NCBI GenBank assembly: GCA_005502915.1
Contig: SCMT01000029.1
Span: 1-46,015 of the forward strand
Origin: Lysobacteraceae bacterium 2PB
GTDB lineage: Bacteria; Pseudomonadota; Gammaproteobacteria; Xanthomonadales; Xanthomonadaceae
Length of the DNA: 46,015 bases
Direction: 5' to 3'
Part shown: piece by piece, positions 17,270 to 26,320 of the stretch
How positions within the stretch are numbered: the stretch's first letter is position 1
Layout of the letters: the number at the start of each line of letters is the position of its first letter
Program-made: the position numbers and the translations under genes
Notes under the pieces: model-generated
The model's input: only the letters and a program-made list of their open reading frames with translations
Databases searched by the model: none
What the model was told of the DNA's origin: nothing

Positions 17270-18511
17270 TCATGCCTTCCCGAACACCAGCGAGGCGTTG
17301 TTGCCGCCGAAGCCGAAGGAGTTGTTCATCGCGTAGCGGATCGCGCGATCGGCGTTCGCGAAACGGATCTGCGGGCCGCAGGCCGGGTCGGGCTGCGGCT
17401 CGCCGTCGCCGAGGATGCCCGGCAGCAGGCCGTGTTCGAGCGCGATCAGGGCGAACACCGATTCGACGATCCCGGCGGCGCCGAGCGTGTGGCCGGTCCA
17501 GCCCTTGGTCGAGCTGGCGTGCAGGGAGGCATCGAAAAGCCCGGCGACCGCGATCGCCTCGACCGTGTCGTTGGCCGGCGTGGCGGTGCCGTGCAGGTTG
17601 AGGTAGCCGACGTCGGCCGGCGCGATGCCCGCGCGGGCGATCGCGTCCTGCATGGCCAGGCGCGCGCCCAGGCCTTCGGGATGCGGGGTCGACATGTGGT
17701 GGGCGTCGCTGCTCTCGCCGTAGCCGCACAGGCGCAGGCCCGGTTCGCCGTCCACGGCGCGTTCGAGGATGGCGTAGCCGCCGGCCTCGCCCAGCGACAG
17801 GCCGTCGCGGCGGGCGTCGAAGGGCAGGCAGCGGTTGCGCGACACCAGGCCCAGCGAATTGAAGCCGAACAGCACGCTGCCGCAGAGGGTGTCGATGCCG
17901 CCGACCAGGGCGGCGTCGACCACCCCGGCGTGGATCAGGCGCGCGGCCTGGGCGAAGACCTTCGCGCTGGACGAGCAGGCGGTCGCGACGGTGACGCAGG
18001 GGCCGCGGATGCCGGTGATGCGCCGGACGAAATCGCCGATCGAATGCGGGGTGTGCAGCAGCGGTGTGCGCAGGTCGGCCGGGAAGGCCCCGTCTTCGAG
18101 ACGGGTGTAGGCCTCTTCGCTGGCGCCGATGCTGGAGGTCGAGGTGCCGATGATCGCGGCCACGCGCCCGGCGCCGTGGCGGGCGATCAGGTCCCCGACC
18201 TTCGCGACGAAATCGTCCTGCTGCAGCGCCAGCCAGGCCAGCCGGTTGTTGCGGCAGTCCCAGGGCAGCAGGTCGGGCGGCAGGGCCACGTCCTCCACGC
18301 CCTCGACGCGACCGATCCAGGTCTCCAGTCGGGCATCCGCCGTGGCGCCCTCGCCGAAATCGTTCCTGCGCAGTCCGCTCCGTCGGGTGCGCAGTGCCTC
18401 GGCCTGGGCAGTCAGGCCATGACCGAGGGCAGTGGTGGAGGTGTAGGCGCGGATCGCAAGCGGCGCCATCGGGGTCGGAGTTTGGCTGGCGGAGGGCACC
18501 GCATGGCTCAT
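17270..18511 (-). CDS. Beta-ketoacyl-ACP synthase (ApeO-like)
   Basis: 413-residue condensing enzyme for the polyene chain. The catalytic triad is visible: Cys179 in VATACSSSAK, His307 in NLHGTATP and His341 in GHTLGAAG, with the terminal NNSFGFGGNNASL loop. The length fits FabF/ApeO. ATG at 18511 is preferred because a TATAAT box ends 18 bases upstream; ATG 18469 (MAPLAIRAY, 14 residues shorter) is equally plausible from homologue alignment by eye, while the longer frame to 18580 would run through the promoter. It heads the second leftward pigment unit. A second stand-alone ketosynthase (ApeR-like) is not present in the window. Confidence 0.9.
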   Translation of the reverse strand: MSHAVPSASQTPTPMAPLAIRAYTSTTALGHGLTAQAEALRTRRSGLRRNDFGEGATADARLETWIGRVEGVEDVALPPDLLPWDCRNNRLAWLALQQDDFVAKVGDLIARHGAGRVAAIIGTSTSSIGASEEAYTRLEDGAFPADLRTPLLHTPHSIGDFVRRITGIRGPCVTVATACSSSAKVFAQAARLIHAGVVDAALVGGIDTLCGSVLFGFNSLGLVSRNRCLPFDARRDGLSLGEAGGYAILERAVDGEPGLRLCGYGESSDAHHMSTPHPEGLGARLAMQDAIARAGIAPADVGYLNLHGTATPANDTVEAIAVAGLFDASLHASSTKGWTGHTLGAAGIVESVFALIALEHGLLPGILGDGEPQPDPACGPQIRFANADRAIRYAMNNSFGFGGNNASLVFGKA

Positions 18512-18529
18512 GTCGGGAAACGACCCGGG

Positions 18530-18535
18530 ATTATA
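18530..18535 (-). promoter_or_regulatory. Putative -10 box (TATAAT) of the ketosynthase unit
   Basis: Perfect consensus TATAAT on the minus strand, 18 bases before the ketosynthase ATG at 18511, in otherwise very GC-rich DNA. No good -35 hexamer is seen at 16-18 bases. Transcription from here would give a very short leader. Confidence 0.5.
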
Positions 18536-18730
18536 CGGGCCGTGTCCGACAAGGCGGTGGCCGGCGGTCGCCTCGTTCATGCGCGACGCGACCCGCCAGC
18601 GGCCCTATGCTGTGCGCGGTCCACCGGCGCGTGAAACCGGATGCGTTGCCGAATCTGGCGGATCCAGGCCGCAGGCGGGACGTGCCCCCTGCCATGCAGT
18701 CGATACCCCGCGTCTTCACCGCCTGTCGCC

Positions 18731-19420
18731 ATGAATACCTTTCGCATCGATCATCGCCTGAAGCTCGCGGCCGACCCCGACGTGATCCACTCGGGTCTCG
18801 TGGCCCTGCTGGCCTGCCTGCTCAGCGCGGGCCTGGTCTATCTCGTCTACCTCGCCCGCGTCGTGCGCACCGCCGCGCGGGCGCCCATCGTCCCGGCCAC
18901 CGGCGACTGCCTGCTGCTGTTCGGCAAGCACGCACCGGGCGGGCGGATGGATGCAGACTTCGCCGCCCGCGTGGCCCGCGTCGTCGCGCTCTGGCGCGAG
19001 CGCCCCCCGCGCCGGATCGTCCTCCTCGGCGGCGCCGCGCCCGGCCATCCCAGCGAAGCGCGGACCGCGCACGCCGCGCTGCTCGCCGCCGGCGTGCCCG
19101 CCGATGCGCCCGTCCTGTTCGAGGAAGCCTCGCGCGACACCCTGCAGAACCTGCGCCATGCCCGCGACCTGCTCGCCGCCGAGGGCGAGCGTGGCCGGGT
19201 CACCCTGGTCAGCAGCCGCTACCACCTCGCCCGCTGCGCGTTGTTCGCGACGCAGCTGGGCTTCGACCACGAACCCTGCGCCGCCGAACCGGCGCTGTCC
19301 CTGCGCCCCGGGATGTGGCTGCGCCTGCTCGGCGAAGCCGGCTACGTCTGCTGGATCGACCTCGGCACGCGCTGGGCGCGGCTCATCGGCCACCGGCGGA
19401 TGCTGGCGAAAGTGACCTGA
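18731..19420 (+). CDS. YdcF/ElyC-like DUF218 envelope protein
   Basis: 229-residue protein with one N-terminal transmembrane helix (residues about 17-36) and a DUF218 domain. Motifs are DCLLLFGKHAPGGRMDADFAARV, IVLLGGAAPGHPSEA and EEASRDTLQNLRHARDLL, followed by VSSRYHLARC; the acidic and His residues mark the fold's active-site-like pocket. Family members (SanA, ElyC, YdcF) affect envelope and carrier-lipid metabolism, but the biochemistry is unsettled. ATG 18731 opens directly before the membrane segment; the frame extends upstream without a better start. It is divergent from the ketosynthase gene by about 220 bases, in which I see no other gene, and is followed by the alpha-2-macroglobulin gene. 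Confidence 0.82.
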   Translation: MNTFRIDHRLKLAADPDVIHSGLVALLACLLSAGLVYLVYLARVVRTAARAPIVPATGDCLLLFGKHAPGGRMDADFAARVARVVALWRERPPRRIVLLGGAAPGHPSEARTAHAALLAAGVPADAPVLFEEASRDTLQNLRHARDLLAAEGERGRVTLVSSRYHLARCALFATQLGFDHEPCAAEPALSLRPGMWLRLLGEAGYVCWIDLGTRWARLIGHRRMLAKVT

Positions 19421-19490
19421 GCGCGGACCCCGTTCGCTGGCGCCGGCCGTTGGCGTCCTGCACGATGCGCCGACGATGAAGGGGGATGCG

Positions 19491-22400
19491 ATGCGACGAC
19501 TCGGACGAGGGATGCTGCTGGCCGCGCTGTGCCTGCCGGCGATGGCGCTGCCGGTGCAGGGACTGGCAGCGGACCCGACGCGCGGCATCGAGGTCGACAT
19601 CGAGGAGGACGGCTTCTCCCTCGAATTCCCCGAGCCGATGCTCGCGCTCGACAACCAGCCGGTGACCGGCCTCCGCGTCGAACCGGCCCTCGCCCTCGAC
19701 TGCCACTGGTCCGACGACACCGAGGTGGGCTGCACGGTCGCGGGCGACAGGCCGCTGCCGCCGGCCACCCGGCTGACGATCCGCATCGCCCCCGGCCTGC
19801 AGACGGCGGCGGGCAAACCGCTCGGCGCCGTGGTGCTCACGGCGGAGACGCAACGCCCCGACCTGACCGGGAGCGTCGCCGACTGGAAGGCCGGCGTGCC
19901 GACGCTGGTGCTCGAAGGCAACCTGCCGATGACCGCCGAGGCCGTTGCCCGGGTCCTGTCGCTGGGCGATGGCGAGCGCATCTGGCGCGGTCTGCGCATC
20001 TCGCCGCTGCCCGCGCGCCGGGACTGGGACGACCGGCAACGGCCGCGCTTCGCAGTGGCGCTGCCGCCGGACCTGCCGGCCGATGCCGTCGTCGACGTGG
20101 TGGCCGACGCGGGCCTGCGCTCCAGCGCCGGTCCGCTGCCGTCGGACGAAGCCGAGCGCCTCCTGCAGTTCCGCCACGCCGAGCCCTTCCGCGTGCGCGC
20201 GGCGACCTGCACGTCCCGCGAGCGCGAGGTACGCGATCTCGAGCCCGCGGATGGCCTGTCGCTGGACTGCGTGCCGGGCGAACCGATCGCGATCCATTTC
20301 TCGGCGACGCTGGACGCCGATGCGCGCGCGGCCTTCGCCGCCGCGCTGCCGGCCGGCGCTGCGCTGTCGCGCTGGGCGACGGCCTCTGCGCCGGTCGAGC
20401 GCGGCGTGCGTCTGTCGCAGCGCATGGGCGATGTCGCCTACCTCGTGATCGACGCGGCCGATGCCCGCGTCGCGTTCGACATCGGCAGCGGCCTGCGCGA
20501 TGTCGACGGGCGCGGGCTGTGGGCGCCGATGCAGGTCGAACTACGCACCGGCGCGCCGCGCCCGGTCCTGCGCGCGCCCGCGACGCGATGGCTGCTGGGC
20601 GATCCCGAGCGCGCCGGCATCGATGCAGTGAACGCACCGGCGCTGACCATGGGCATCGAAGGCCTGGGAGCCGCGCCGCTGCGGGAAGCGCTGGGCATCG
20701 CCTCGACGCGCGGCACCGCGGCGACTGCCATCTCCGCATCCGCACGGCGCACCCTGGGCGAAGGCGGCGCGCTGCGCTGGCAGGTCGGCACGCATGCCTG
20801 GCAGGCGCTGCGGATGGCCGCGCCGCAGTTCGACCTCGGCGCGCATGTCGCCGCGAACGAAATCGTGGCCTGGGCGCTGGACTGGGACGACAGCCGCTCG
20901 CTGGCCGGCGTCGAGGTCGAACTGGTCCGGCTTGCGCCGGCCGCCAAGGACGAGGCGGCCACGGCGCCGACCGAAACCGTGGTCGGCACCGCGCGCACCG
21001 GCCGCGACGGCGTGGCTCGCCTGGTCCTGCCGGACGGATTCGCGCGCCCGCCGAAAACGCGCGGCACGCCGCTGGCCTCGTGGTTGCTGCGCGCGACCCA
21101 CGGCCCGCGACGCGCGGTCCTGCACCTGGGCGAGGACGGCGATGGCGGTCTGGTCCGCGCCTCCGATGTGGAGCCTCGCCTGTTCATCGCTACCGACCGG
21201 CCGCTGTACCGGGCCGGCGACACCATTCGATTCCACGGCTGGGCGCGCGTCGCGCGCGGCGGACGCCTGCTGCGCCCGGAGGAGAAAGCGGTCGAGCTGT
21301 CGCTGGTGTCGGATGCAGAGCGCACCGAACTGCTGAGCTGGCGCGGCACGCTCGATGCCGACGGCGCGTTCTCTGGCGAATTCGTCCTGCCCTCGCAGAC
21401 CGTGGACGGCGACTACTGCTTCCGGCTCGACGAGGGCGAGCATGCCGCGTGCATCTTCGTCGGCACCTTCCGCGCCCAGGACCTGTGGGCGCAAGCCGCG
21501 ACCACGACACAGCTGGTGCGCGACGGCGACCGCATCCTGCTCGACATCGAAGCCGGTTACTGGTCCGGCGGTGCCGCCAGCGGCGCGGAGATCCGCCGCG
21601 TGCGCACGTTCATGGAAGCCGCATCGCCGGCCGATGCCTATCCGGATGTCGCCGACTACGCCTTCCTCGATGCCTCGCTGGACGAGGCGCATGCGCGTTT
21701 CGCCCCGCCTGCAGCACTGACGGCCACGCTCGATGCCGACGGCCGCGCGCGCGTCGAGATTCCGGTGGCCTTCGTGGCGGATGAGGAGATCGAAGAGGAC
21801 GACGAACGCGACAGCGCATCGCAGCCGCCGGCCTTCGCGCGCCTGGAGACCACCGCCGAAGTCGCGCTCGCCGGCCGCGAGCCGACGGCCAGCAACCGCG
21901 CGATCGCGCATTACGCGCGGCATGCGCGCTACGTCGGCCTGCGCCTGCTGCCGGCGTGGTTCGATGCCGCGACGCCGCTGCGCCTGGACGCGGTGCTGGT
22001 CGCCGCCGATGGCGCCGCCGTGCCGGGCGAAACGATCACCGTCACCGTGACCCGCCGTACCGAACAGGTCAACGGCACGACGCAGGACGAGCCGGTGGCG
22101 ACCTGCACGCTCGTCGCTGGCACGCCCGCGCCCTGCGACGTGCCGCGCACGCGCAGCGGACGCTATGTCTTCACCGCGCGCAGCGGCGAGGCCGCGCCGG
22201 CGGTGCTGAGTCGCTACGTGTGGAACGCGGCTGATGCGCGCGGCGAGGCGCCGAAGGTCGAGCCGGCGCTGGAGGTGATCGAAGCACCGACCGATGCCAA
22301 GGCACCGGTGCGCGTGCTGCTGCGCCAGCCGTATACCCGGGCCGATGCGCTGCTGGTGGTGTCTGCCGGTGGCGAGGTGCTGGCGACGCGCACGCTGGCG

Positions 22401-25274
22401 ATCGACCGCGCCGAGACCGAGCTGAGCCTGCCGACCCACGCCGACGGCCGCAACCGCGTCGACCTGACCCTGCGCGTGCGCGAACGCGCGCCGGCACCGG
22501 TCGATGCGAAGGGTCTGCGCGCGCCGCCGCGCAGCACCGCGCTCACCGTCGCGGTCGATGTGCCGCGTCCGCAGGCGCCGCCCGCCGTCGTCGTGTCGCT
22601 GGATCGCGCCCGCGCCGAGCCGGGCCAGCCGGTGCAGGTGCGCGTGCGCAACACCGGCGCCACACCGCGCAGCGTCGCGCTGGCCGTGTTCGACGATGCC
22701 CTGCGCTCCCTCGCCGGCGATCGCTGGAACGACTTCGATCCGCAAGGGATCGCCTGGCTGGGCCATCGCGCCGACGACTGGCGCGGCCGGCTGGTGGCGA
22801 TCGATTTTTCCCACTGGAACAAGGCACGCTGGACGTACGCGCTGCCCTGGGACGATGCGAAGGTGGATGCGTCGCTGCGCGGCCCGGCAGGCATCATGGC
22901 GGAGATGCGGCGGCGCGAGGCGGGTGCCGTACGACGTGCGGAGGTGGTCGTACCCGAGTTCCCGGAAGAGCCGCCCGTCGTGTTCGATGCGGTCAGTGAA
23001 GTCGACAGTCCGGCCTCGCCCGGAATGGGATACGCCGGCGACAGTGAGAATCTGGACCGGATCACCGTCACCGGCTCGCGGATCCTGCGTGCCGATCTGC
23101 TCGACGTCGCGCCCGTGTTCGTGATCAAGCCCGATGCCGATGCGATCCGCCGCGATCGCGCACTACCGCCGGATCCCGCATTGCTCGCGCTGCGCGTACG
23201 CGGCGCCTTCGCCGACACCGCGCTGTGGCAGGGCGGTCTGCGCCTGGCGCCGGGCGAGGAGCGCGTGTTCACCGTGACCGCGCCGGACAACCTGACGCGC
23301 TGGCGCGCGGTGGCGTGGAGCGCGGACGACGGCGAAGGCTTCGGTCGCGTCGAGGCGACGTTCGATGTCGGCCTGCCGCTGGAAGCGCGCCTGGATGCGC
23401 CGGTGCGGCTGTATCCGGGCGATCGCGCCGAACTCACCGCCAACGTGCGCCAGAGCGGCGATGCGCCGCTGCGCGTCGAGGCGAGGCTGGCGGTCGAGGC
23501 GCTCGGTGCACAGGCCGCGCGCACGCTCGACCTCGCGCCGCGCGGGCAGTCGTCATTCGCGCTCGACATCGCCCCCGATGCCGACGCCGCGCCGCGCATG
23601 CTGGTCGCCACCGCGCATGCGCAGGCCGGTGCGCAGGGCGATGCGGTATCGCAGCCGATCGAACTGGCCTCGCCGCGCATCGATGCGCAACGCGTGCAGG
23701 CCGGTTGGCTCGGCGCGTCGCCCCTGCTGCTGCCGATGCCGGCTTTGCCGGCAGGCGCGCGCGACGTGCGTCTGGCGGTGACCCTGCTGCCCGGTGCGGA
23801 CGCGCTGGTGCACGGCTGGATCGACGACCTGCATCGCTATCCGCATCGCTGCTGGGAGCAGATGCTCAGCCGCGCGGTCGCGGCCGCCATCGCGCTGGAA
23901 CGCGGCGACGGTACGCGCTTCCCCGACGCACGCGCCAGCATCGACGATGCCCTGGCGAACGTCGCGGTGTTCCAGACCGGCGACGGCGGTTTCCGTTACT
24001 TCGCCGATGCCCCTGCTGGCGATGACGGCGGCGACGTGCCGCTCACCGCCTGGACCGTGCGTGCGCTGCGCGTGCTGGCCGAGCTGGGCCACGACGTTCC
24101 GCTGCGGGCGCTGTCGAAGGCCGACGGTTACCTGCAGCGCCGGGTGCATCCCTCCGGCAGCGATCCGGCGACGCGCGTACGCGTCGCTTTCGCCGCCGCC
24201 GCGCAGGAAAAGCCGGGCCTCTCGGTCACCGACGGCCTGTGGCGCGAATTCGCGACACTGCCGCTGCCGGCGCAGGTCGCCGCCGCGCGGGCGATGGCCG
24301 CAGGCAGGCATCCGCAGGCCCGCGAAGCCGCGCGACGCCTGATCGACGCCACCACGCTGCGCGGCGAGGCGCGCGTGCTGCGCGCGGCGGACCGCCACGA
24401 CCGCTGGATGAGTTCGGACCTGCGCGAGCAGTGCGAACTGATCGCGCTGCTGCGTCGCCATCCGTCCTTCGCCGACATCGCGACGCGGCGTGCGCTGATC
24501 GCCGGACTCGGCGACCTGTATGCCGGCGGCGTAGCACAGGTCGATACGCAGAGCGGCGCGGCCTGCCTGCTCGCACTGCGCGGGCTGGACCGGGACGGCG
24601 CGCGGACGCCGGTGACGCTCGCGGTGGCCTCGGGCGATCGCAAGGCCACGCTCGTGCTGGTGCCCGGTGGCGAACCGCCGCGCTGGGAGATCGCGATCGA
24701 TCCGCGCGACGCCGGCAAGGCGCTGCGCCTGACGCCGCAGGTCGGCGGAGACGCGCCCGCGAGTTACCGCGTCGAATACCGCTACGGCGAGGACGCGCGC
24801 GCCGCGAACGCGTCCGCGATCAGCTTCTCCCTGCAGCGCGACTATCGGGTGCTGCGCGACGGCCGATGGACCACGCTCGACAAGCAATCGCTCCGCGATG
24901 GGGACTGGGTGCGCGTGACCCTGCGCCTCGACACCACCGCCGAGCGCCGCTTCGTCGCGATCACCGATGCCGTGCCCGGCGGCCTGCGCCCGACCGACCT
25001 CGCCCTGAGCGGCGTGGCCGGCGTCGACCTGCAGGCGGTGTCCGACGAGGGCTCCGGCTGGTTCCGCACCCGCCGCCTGGATCCGCGCGCGCCGAAGTTC
25101 TACGCCGAGGTCCTGCCGGCGGGCCGGCACGAGGTCCACTACTTCGCGCGGGTCGCCCATGTCGGCGACTACCTCGCCGCGCCCGCGCAGGCCGAGCTGA
25201 TGTACGGCGCGGCCACCCGGGCGCGCACCGCCGCGACGCGGGTGGTGATCGAAAGCGGGACGCCCGGCCGCTGA
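19491..25274 (+). CDS. Bacterial alpha-2-macroglobulin family protein (thioester type)
   Basis: 1927-residue periplasmic protein thought to trap attacking proteases. It has a signal peptide (MRRLGRGMLLAALCLPAMALPVQGLA) with no lipobox. Macroglobulin beta-domains are visible (FIATDRPLYRAGDTIRFHGW near residue 565, PDNLTRWRAVAWSADDG near 1268). The thioester CWEQ (Cys1454) lies at the start of an alpha-helical domain with AWTVRALRVLAELG, and C-terminal receptor-like beta-domains follow. ATG 19491 is chosen over 19476 because AGGGGG stands six bases upstream. Oddity: about residues 1145-1225, ahead of the FADTALW block, hold an acidic/proline stretch and the phrase DRITVTGSRI, which normally appears at the N-terminus of TonB-dependent receptors. 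No pbpC neighbour is present, unlike in enterobacterial loci. Confidence 0.9.
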   Translation: MRRLGRGMLLAALCLPAMALPVQGLAADPTRGIEVDIEEDGFSLEFPEPMLALDNQPVTGLRVEPALALDCHWSDDTEVGCTVAGDRPLPPATRLTIRIAPGLQTAAGKPLGAVVLTAETQRPDLTGSVADWKAGVPTLVLEGNLPMTAEAVARVLSLGDGERIWRGLRISPLPARRDWDDRQRPRFAVALPPDLPADAVVDVVADAGLRSSAGPLPSDEAERLLQFRHAEPFRVRAATCTSREREVRDLEPADGLSLDCVPGEPIAIHFSATLDADARAAFAAALPAGAALSRWATASAPVERGVRLSQRMGDVAYLVIDAADARVAFDIGSGLRDVDGRGLWAPMQVELRTGAPRPVLRAPATRWLLGDPERAGIDAVNAPALTMGIEGLGAAPLREALGIASTRGTAATAISASARRTLGEGGALRWQVGTHAWQALRMAAPQFDLGAHVAANEIVAWALDWDDSRSLAGVEVELVRLAPAAKDEAATAPTETVVGTARTGRDGVARLVLPDGFARPPKTRGTPLASWLLRATHGPRRAVLHLGEDGDGGLVRASDVEPRLFIATDRPLYRAGDTIRFHGWARVARGGRLLRPEEKAVELSLVSDAERTELLSWRGTLDADGAFSGEFVLPSQTVDGDYCFRLDEGEHAACIFVGTFRAQDLWAQAATTTQLVRDGDRILLDIEAGYWSGGAASGAEIRRVRTFMEAASPADAYPDVADYAFLDASLDEAHARFAPPAALTATLDADGRARVEIPVAFVADEEIEEDDERDSASQPPAFARLETTAEVALAGREPTASNRAIAHYARHARYVGLRLLPAWFDAATPLRLDAVLVAADGAAVPGETITVTVTRRTEQVNGTTQDEPVATCTLVAGTPAPCDVPRTRSGRYVFTARSGEAAPAVLSRYVWNAADARGEAPKVEPALEVIEAPTDAKAPVRVLLRQPYTRADALLVVSAGGEVLATRTLAIDRAETELSLPTHADGRNRVDLTLRVRERAPAPVDAKGLRAPPRSTALTVAVDVPRPQAPPAVVVSLDRARAEPGQPVQVRVRNTGATPRSVALAVFDDALRSLAGDRWNDFDPQGIAWLGHRADDWRGRLVAIDFSHWNKARWTYALPWDDAKVDASLRGPAGIMAEMRRREAGAVRRAEVVVPEFPEEPPVVFDAVSEVDSPASPGMGYAGDSENLDRITVTGSRILRADLLDVAPVFVIKPDADAIRRDRALPPDPALLALRVRGAFADTALWQGGLRLAPGEERVFTVTAPDNLTRWRAVAWSADDGEGFGRVEATFDVGLPLEARLDAPVRLYPGDRAELTANVRQSGDAPLRVEARLAVEALGAQAARTLDLAPRGQSSFALDIAPDADAAPRMLVATAHAQAGAQGDAVSQPIELASPRIDAQRVQAGWLGASPLLLPMPALPAGARDVRLAVTLLPGADALVHGWIDDLHRYPHRCWEQMLSRAVAAAIALERGDGTRFPDARASIDDALANVAVFQTGDGGFRYFADAPAGDDGGDVPLTAWTVRALRVLAELGHDVPLRALSKADGYLQRRVHPSGSDPATRVRVAFAAAAQEKPGLSVTDGLWREFATLPLPAQVAAARAMAAGRHPQAREAARRLIDATTLRGEARVLRAADRHDRWMSSDLREQCELIALLRRHPSFADIATRRALIAGLGDLYAGGVAQVDTQSGAACLLALRGLDRDGARTPVTLAVASGDRKATLVLVPGGEPPRWEIAIDPRDAGKALRLTPQVGGDAPASYRVEYRYGEDARAANASAISFSLQRDYRVLRDGRWTTLDKQSLRDGDWVRVTLRLDTTAERRFVAITDAVPGGLRPTDLALSGVAGVDLQAVSDEGSGWFRTRRLDPRAPKFYAEVLPAGRHEVHYFARVAHVGDYLAAPAQAELMYGAATRARTAATRVVIESGTPGR

Positions 25275-25284
25275 TCCGGGCGTG

Positions 25285-25321
25285 GCCACGGGCGACGCGG
25301 GTCTGCCGCATCGCCCGTGGC
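25285..25321. repeat. Inverted repeat after the macroglobulin gene, possible terminator
   Basis: An 11-base-pair perfect stem (25285-25295 with 25311-25321, 15-base loop) lies 11 bases after the stop. A CAGAAT hexamer (25321-25326) overlaps its right arm and a short T run follows at about 25333, so it could end one transcript just where the next begins. Confidence 0.5.
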
Positions 25322-25358
25322 AGAATGGCCCGTCTTTTTCCCCACGGATGTCCGCCCC

Positions 25359-26294
25359 ATGGCTTCAGGCTTCTTCGCGCTGCTCGACGATATCGCCACC
25401 CTCCTCGACGACGTGTCGGTGATGACCAAGGTGGCGGCCAAGAAGACCGCCGGCGTGCTGGGCGACGACCTCGCCCTCAACGCGCAACAGGTGACCGGCG
25501 TGACTGCCGACCGCGAGCTGCCCGTGGTCTGGGCGGTGGCCAAGGGCTCGGCGGTCAACAAGGCGATCCTGGTCCCGGCGGCGCTGGCGATCAGCGCGCT
25601 GGAGGTGTGGATGCGCAGTCGCGGGATCAACATTCCGCTGGTCATGCCGCTGCTGATGATCGGCGGCGCCTTCCTGTGCTTCGAGGGCGTGGAGAAACTC
25701 GCGCACAAGTTCCTGCACAGCCCCGGCGAAGACGAAGCGCATCACGCCGAGCTGCTGGATGCGGTGAAGAACGAACAGGTCGACATGGTTGCCTTCGAGA
25801 AGGACAAGATCAAGGGCGCGGTGCGCACCGATTTCATCCTCTCCGCCGAGATCATCGTGATCTCGCTCGGCACCGTGGCGGCACAGCCCTTCCTCAAGCA
25901 GTTCGGCGTGCTGGTCGGCATCTCGCTGGTGATGACCGTGGGCGTGTACGGCCTGGTCGGCGCGATCGTGAAGATCGACGACGTCGGCGTGTATCTCAGC
26001 GCGCGGGCCGGCGACGGCATCGCCGCCCTCAAGCGCGCGGTCGGCCGCTTCCTGCTGTGGGGCGCGCCGAAGCTGATGAAGTTCCTGTCGATCGCCGGCA
26101 CCGCCGCGATGTTCCTCGTCGGCGGCGGCATCATCACCCACAACGTCCCGGCGCTGCACCACATCATCGAACCGTATGCGCACGGCTGGACCGGCACGCT
26201 GCTGTCGATGGCCTTCGACGCCGTGGTCGGCATCCTGCTCGGCATCGTGGTGCTGGGCGCGGTCCATCTGTTCAAGAAGCTGCGCGGGCGCTGA
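25359..26294 (+). CDS. YedI-like inner-membrane protein (DUF808)
   Basis: 311-residue integral membrane protein of the YedI/DUF808 family. The family N-terminus [32 protein letters not shown] is followed by [14 protein letters not shown] and [14 protein letters not shown]. Four to six membrane helices then follow (about residues 70-105, 160-180, 190-210 and 250-310). The length matches E. coli YedI (305). Function unknown. ATG 25359 gives the canonical start; in-frame codons upstream belong to the leader. It lies 85 bases downstream of the macroglobulin gene and 26 bases before the protease gene, with no obvious functional link. Confidence 0.9.
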   Translation: MASGFFALLDDIATLLDDVSVMTKVAAKKTAGVLGDDLALNAQQVTGVTADRELPVVWAVAKGSAVNKAILVPAALAISALEVWMRSRGINIPLVMPLLMIGGAFLCFEGVEKLAHKFLHSPGEDEAHHAELLDAVKNEQVDMVAFEKDKIKGAVRTDFILSAEIIVISLGTVAAQPFLKQFGVLVGISLVMTVGVYGLVGAIVKIDDVGVYLSARAGDGIAALKRAVGRFLLWGAPKLMKFLSIAGTAAMFLVGGGIITHNVPALHHIIEPYAHGWTGTLLSMAFDAVVGILLGIVVLGAVHLFKKLRGR

Positions 26295-26320
26295 GCCGCG
26301 CGCCATCCGGGAGTCGGATC

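Noticed and set aside
20541-22814. Large minus-strand frame across the macroglobulin gene
   Set aside because: Shadow of a continuous, motif-bearing gene; no ribosome-binding site or recognisable domain.
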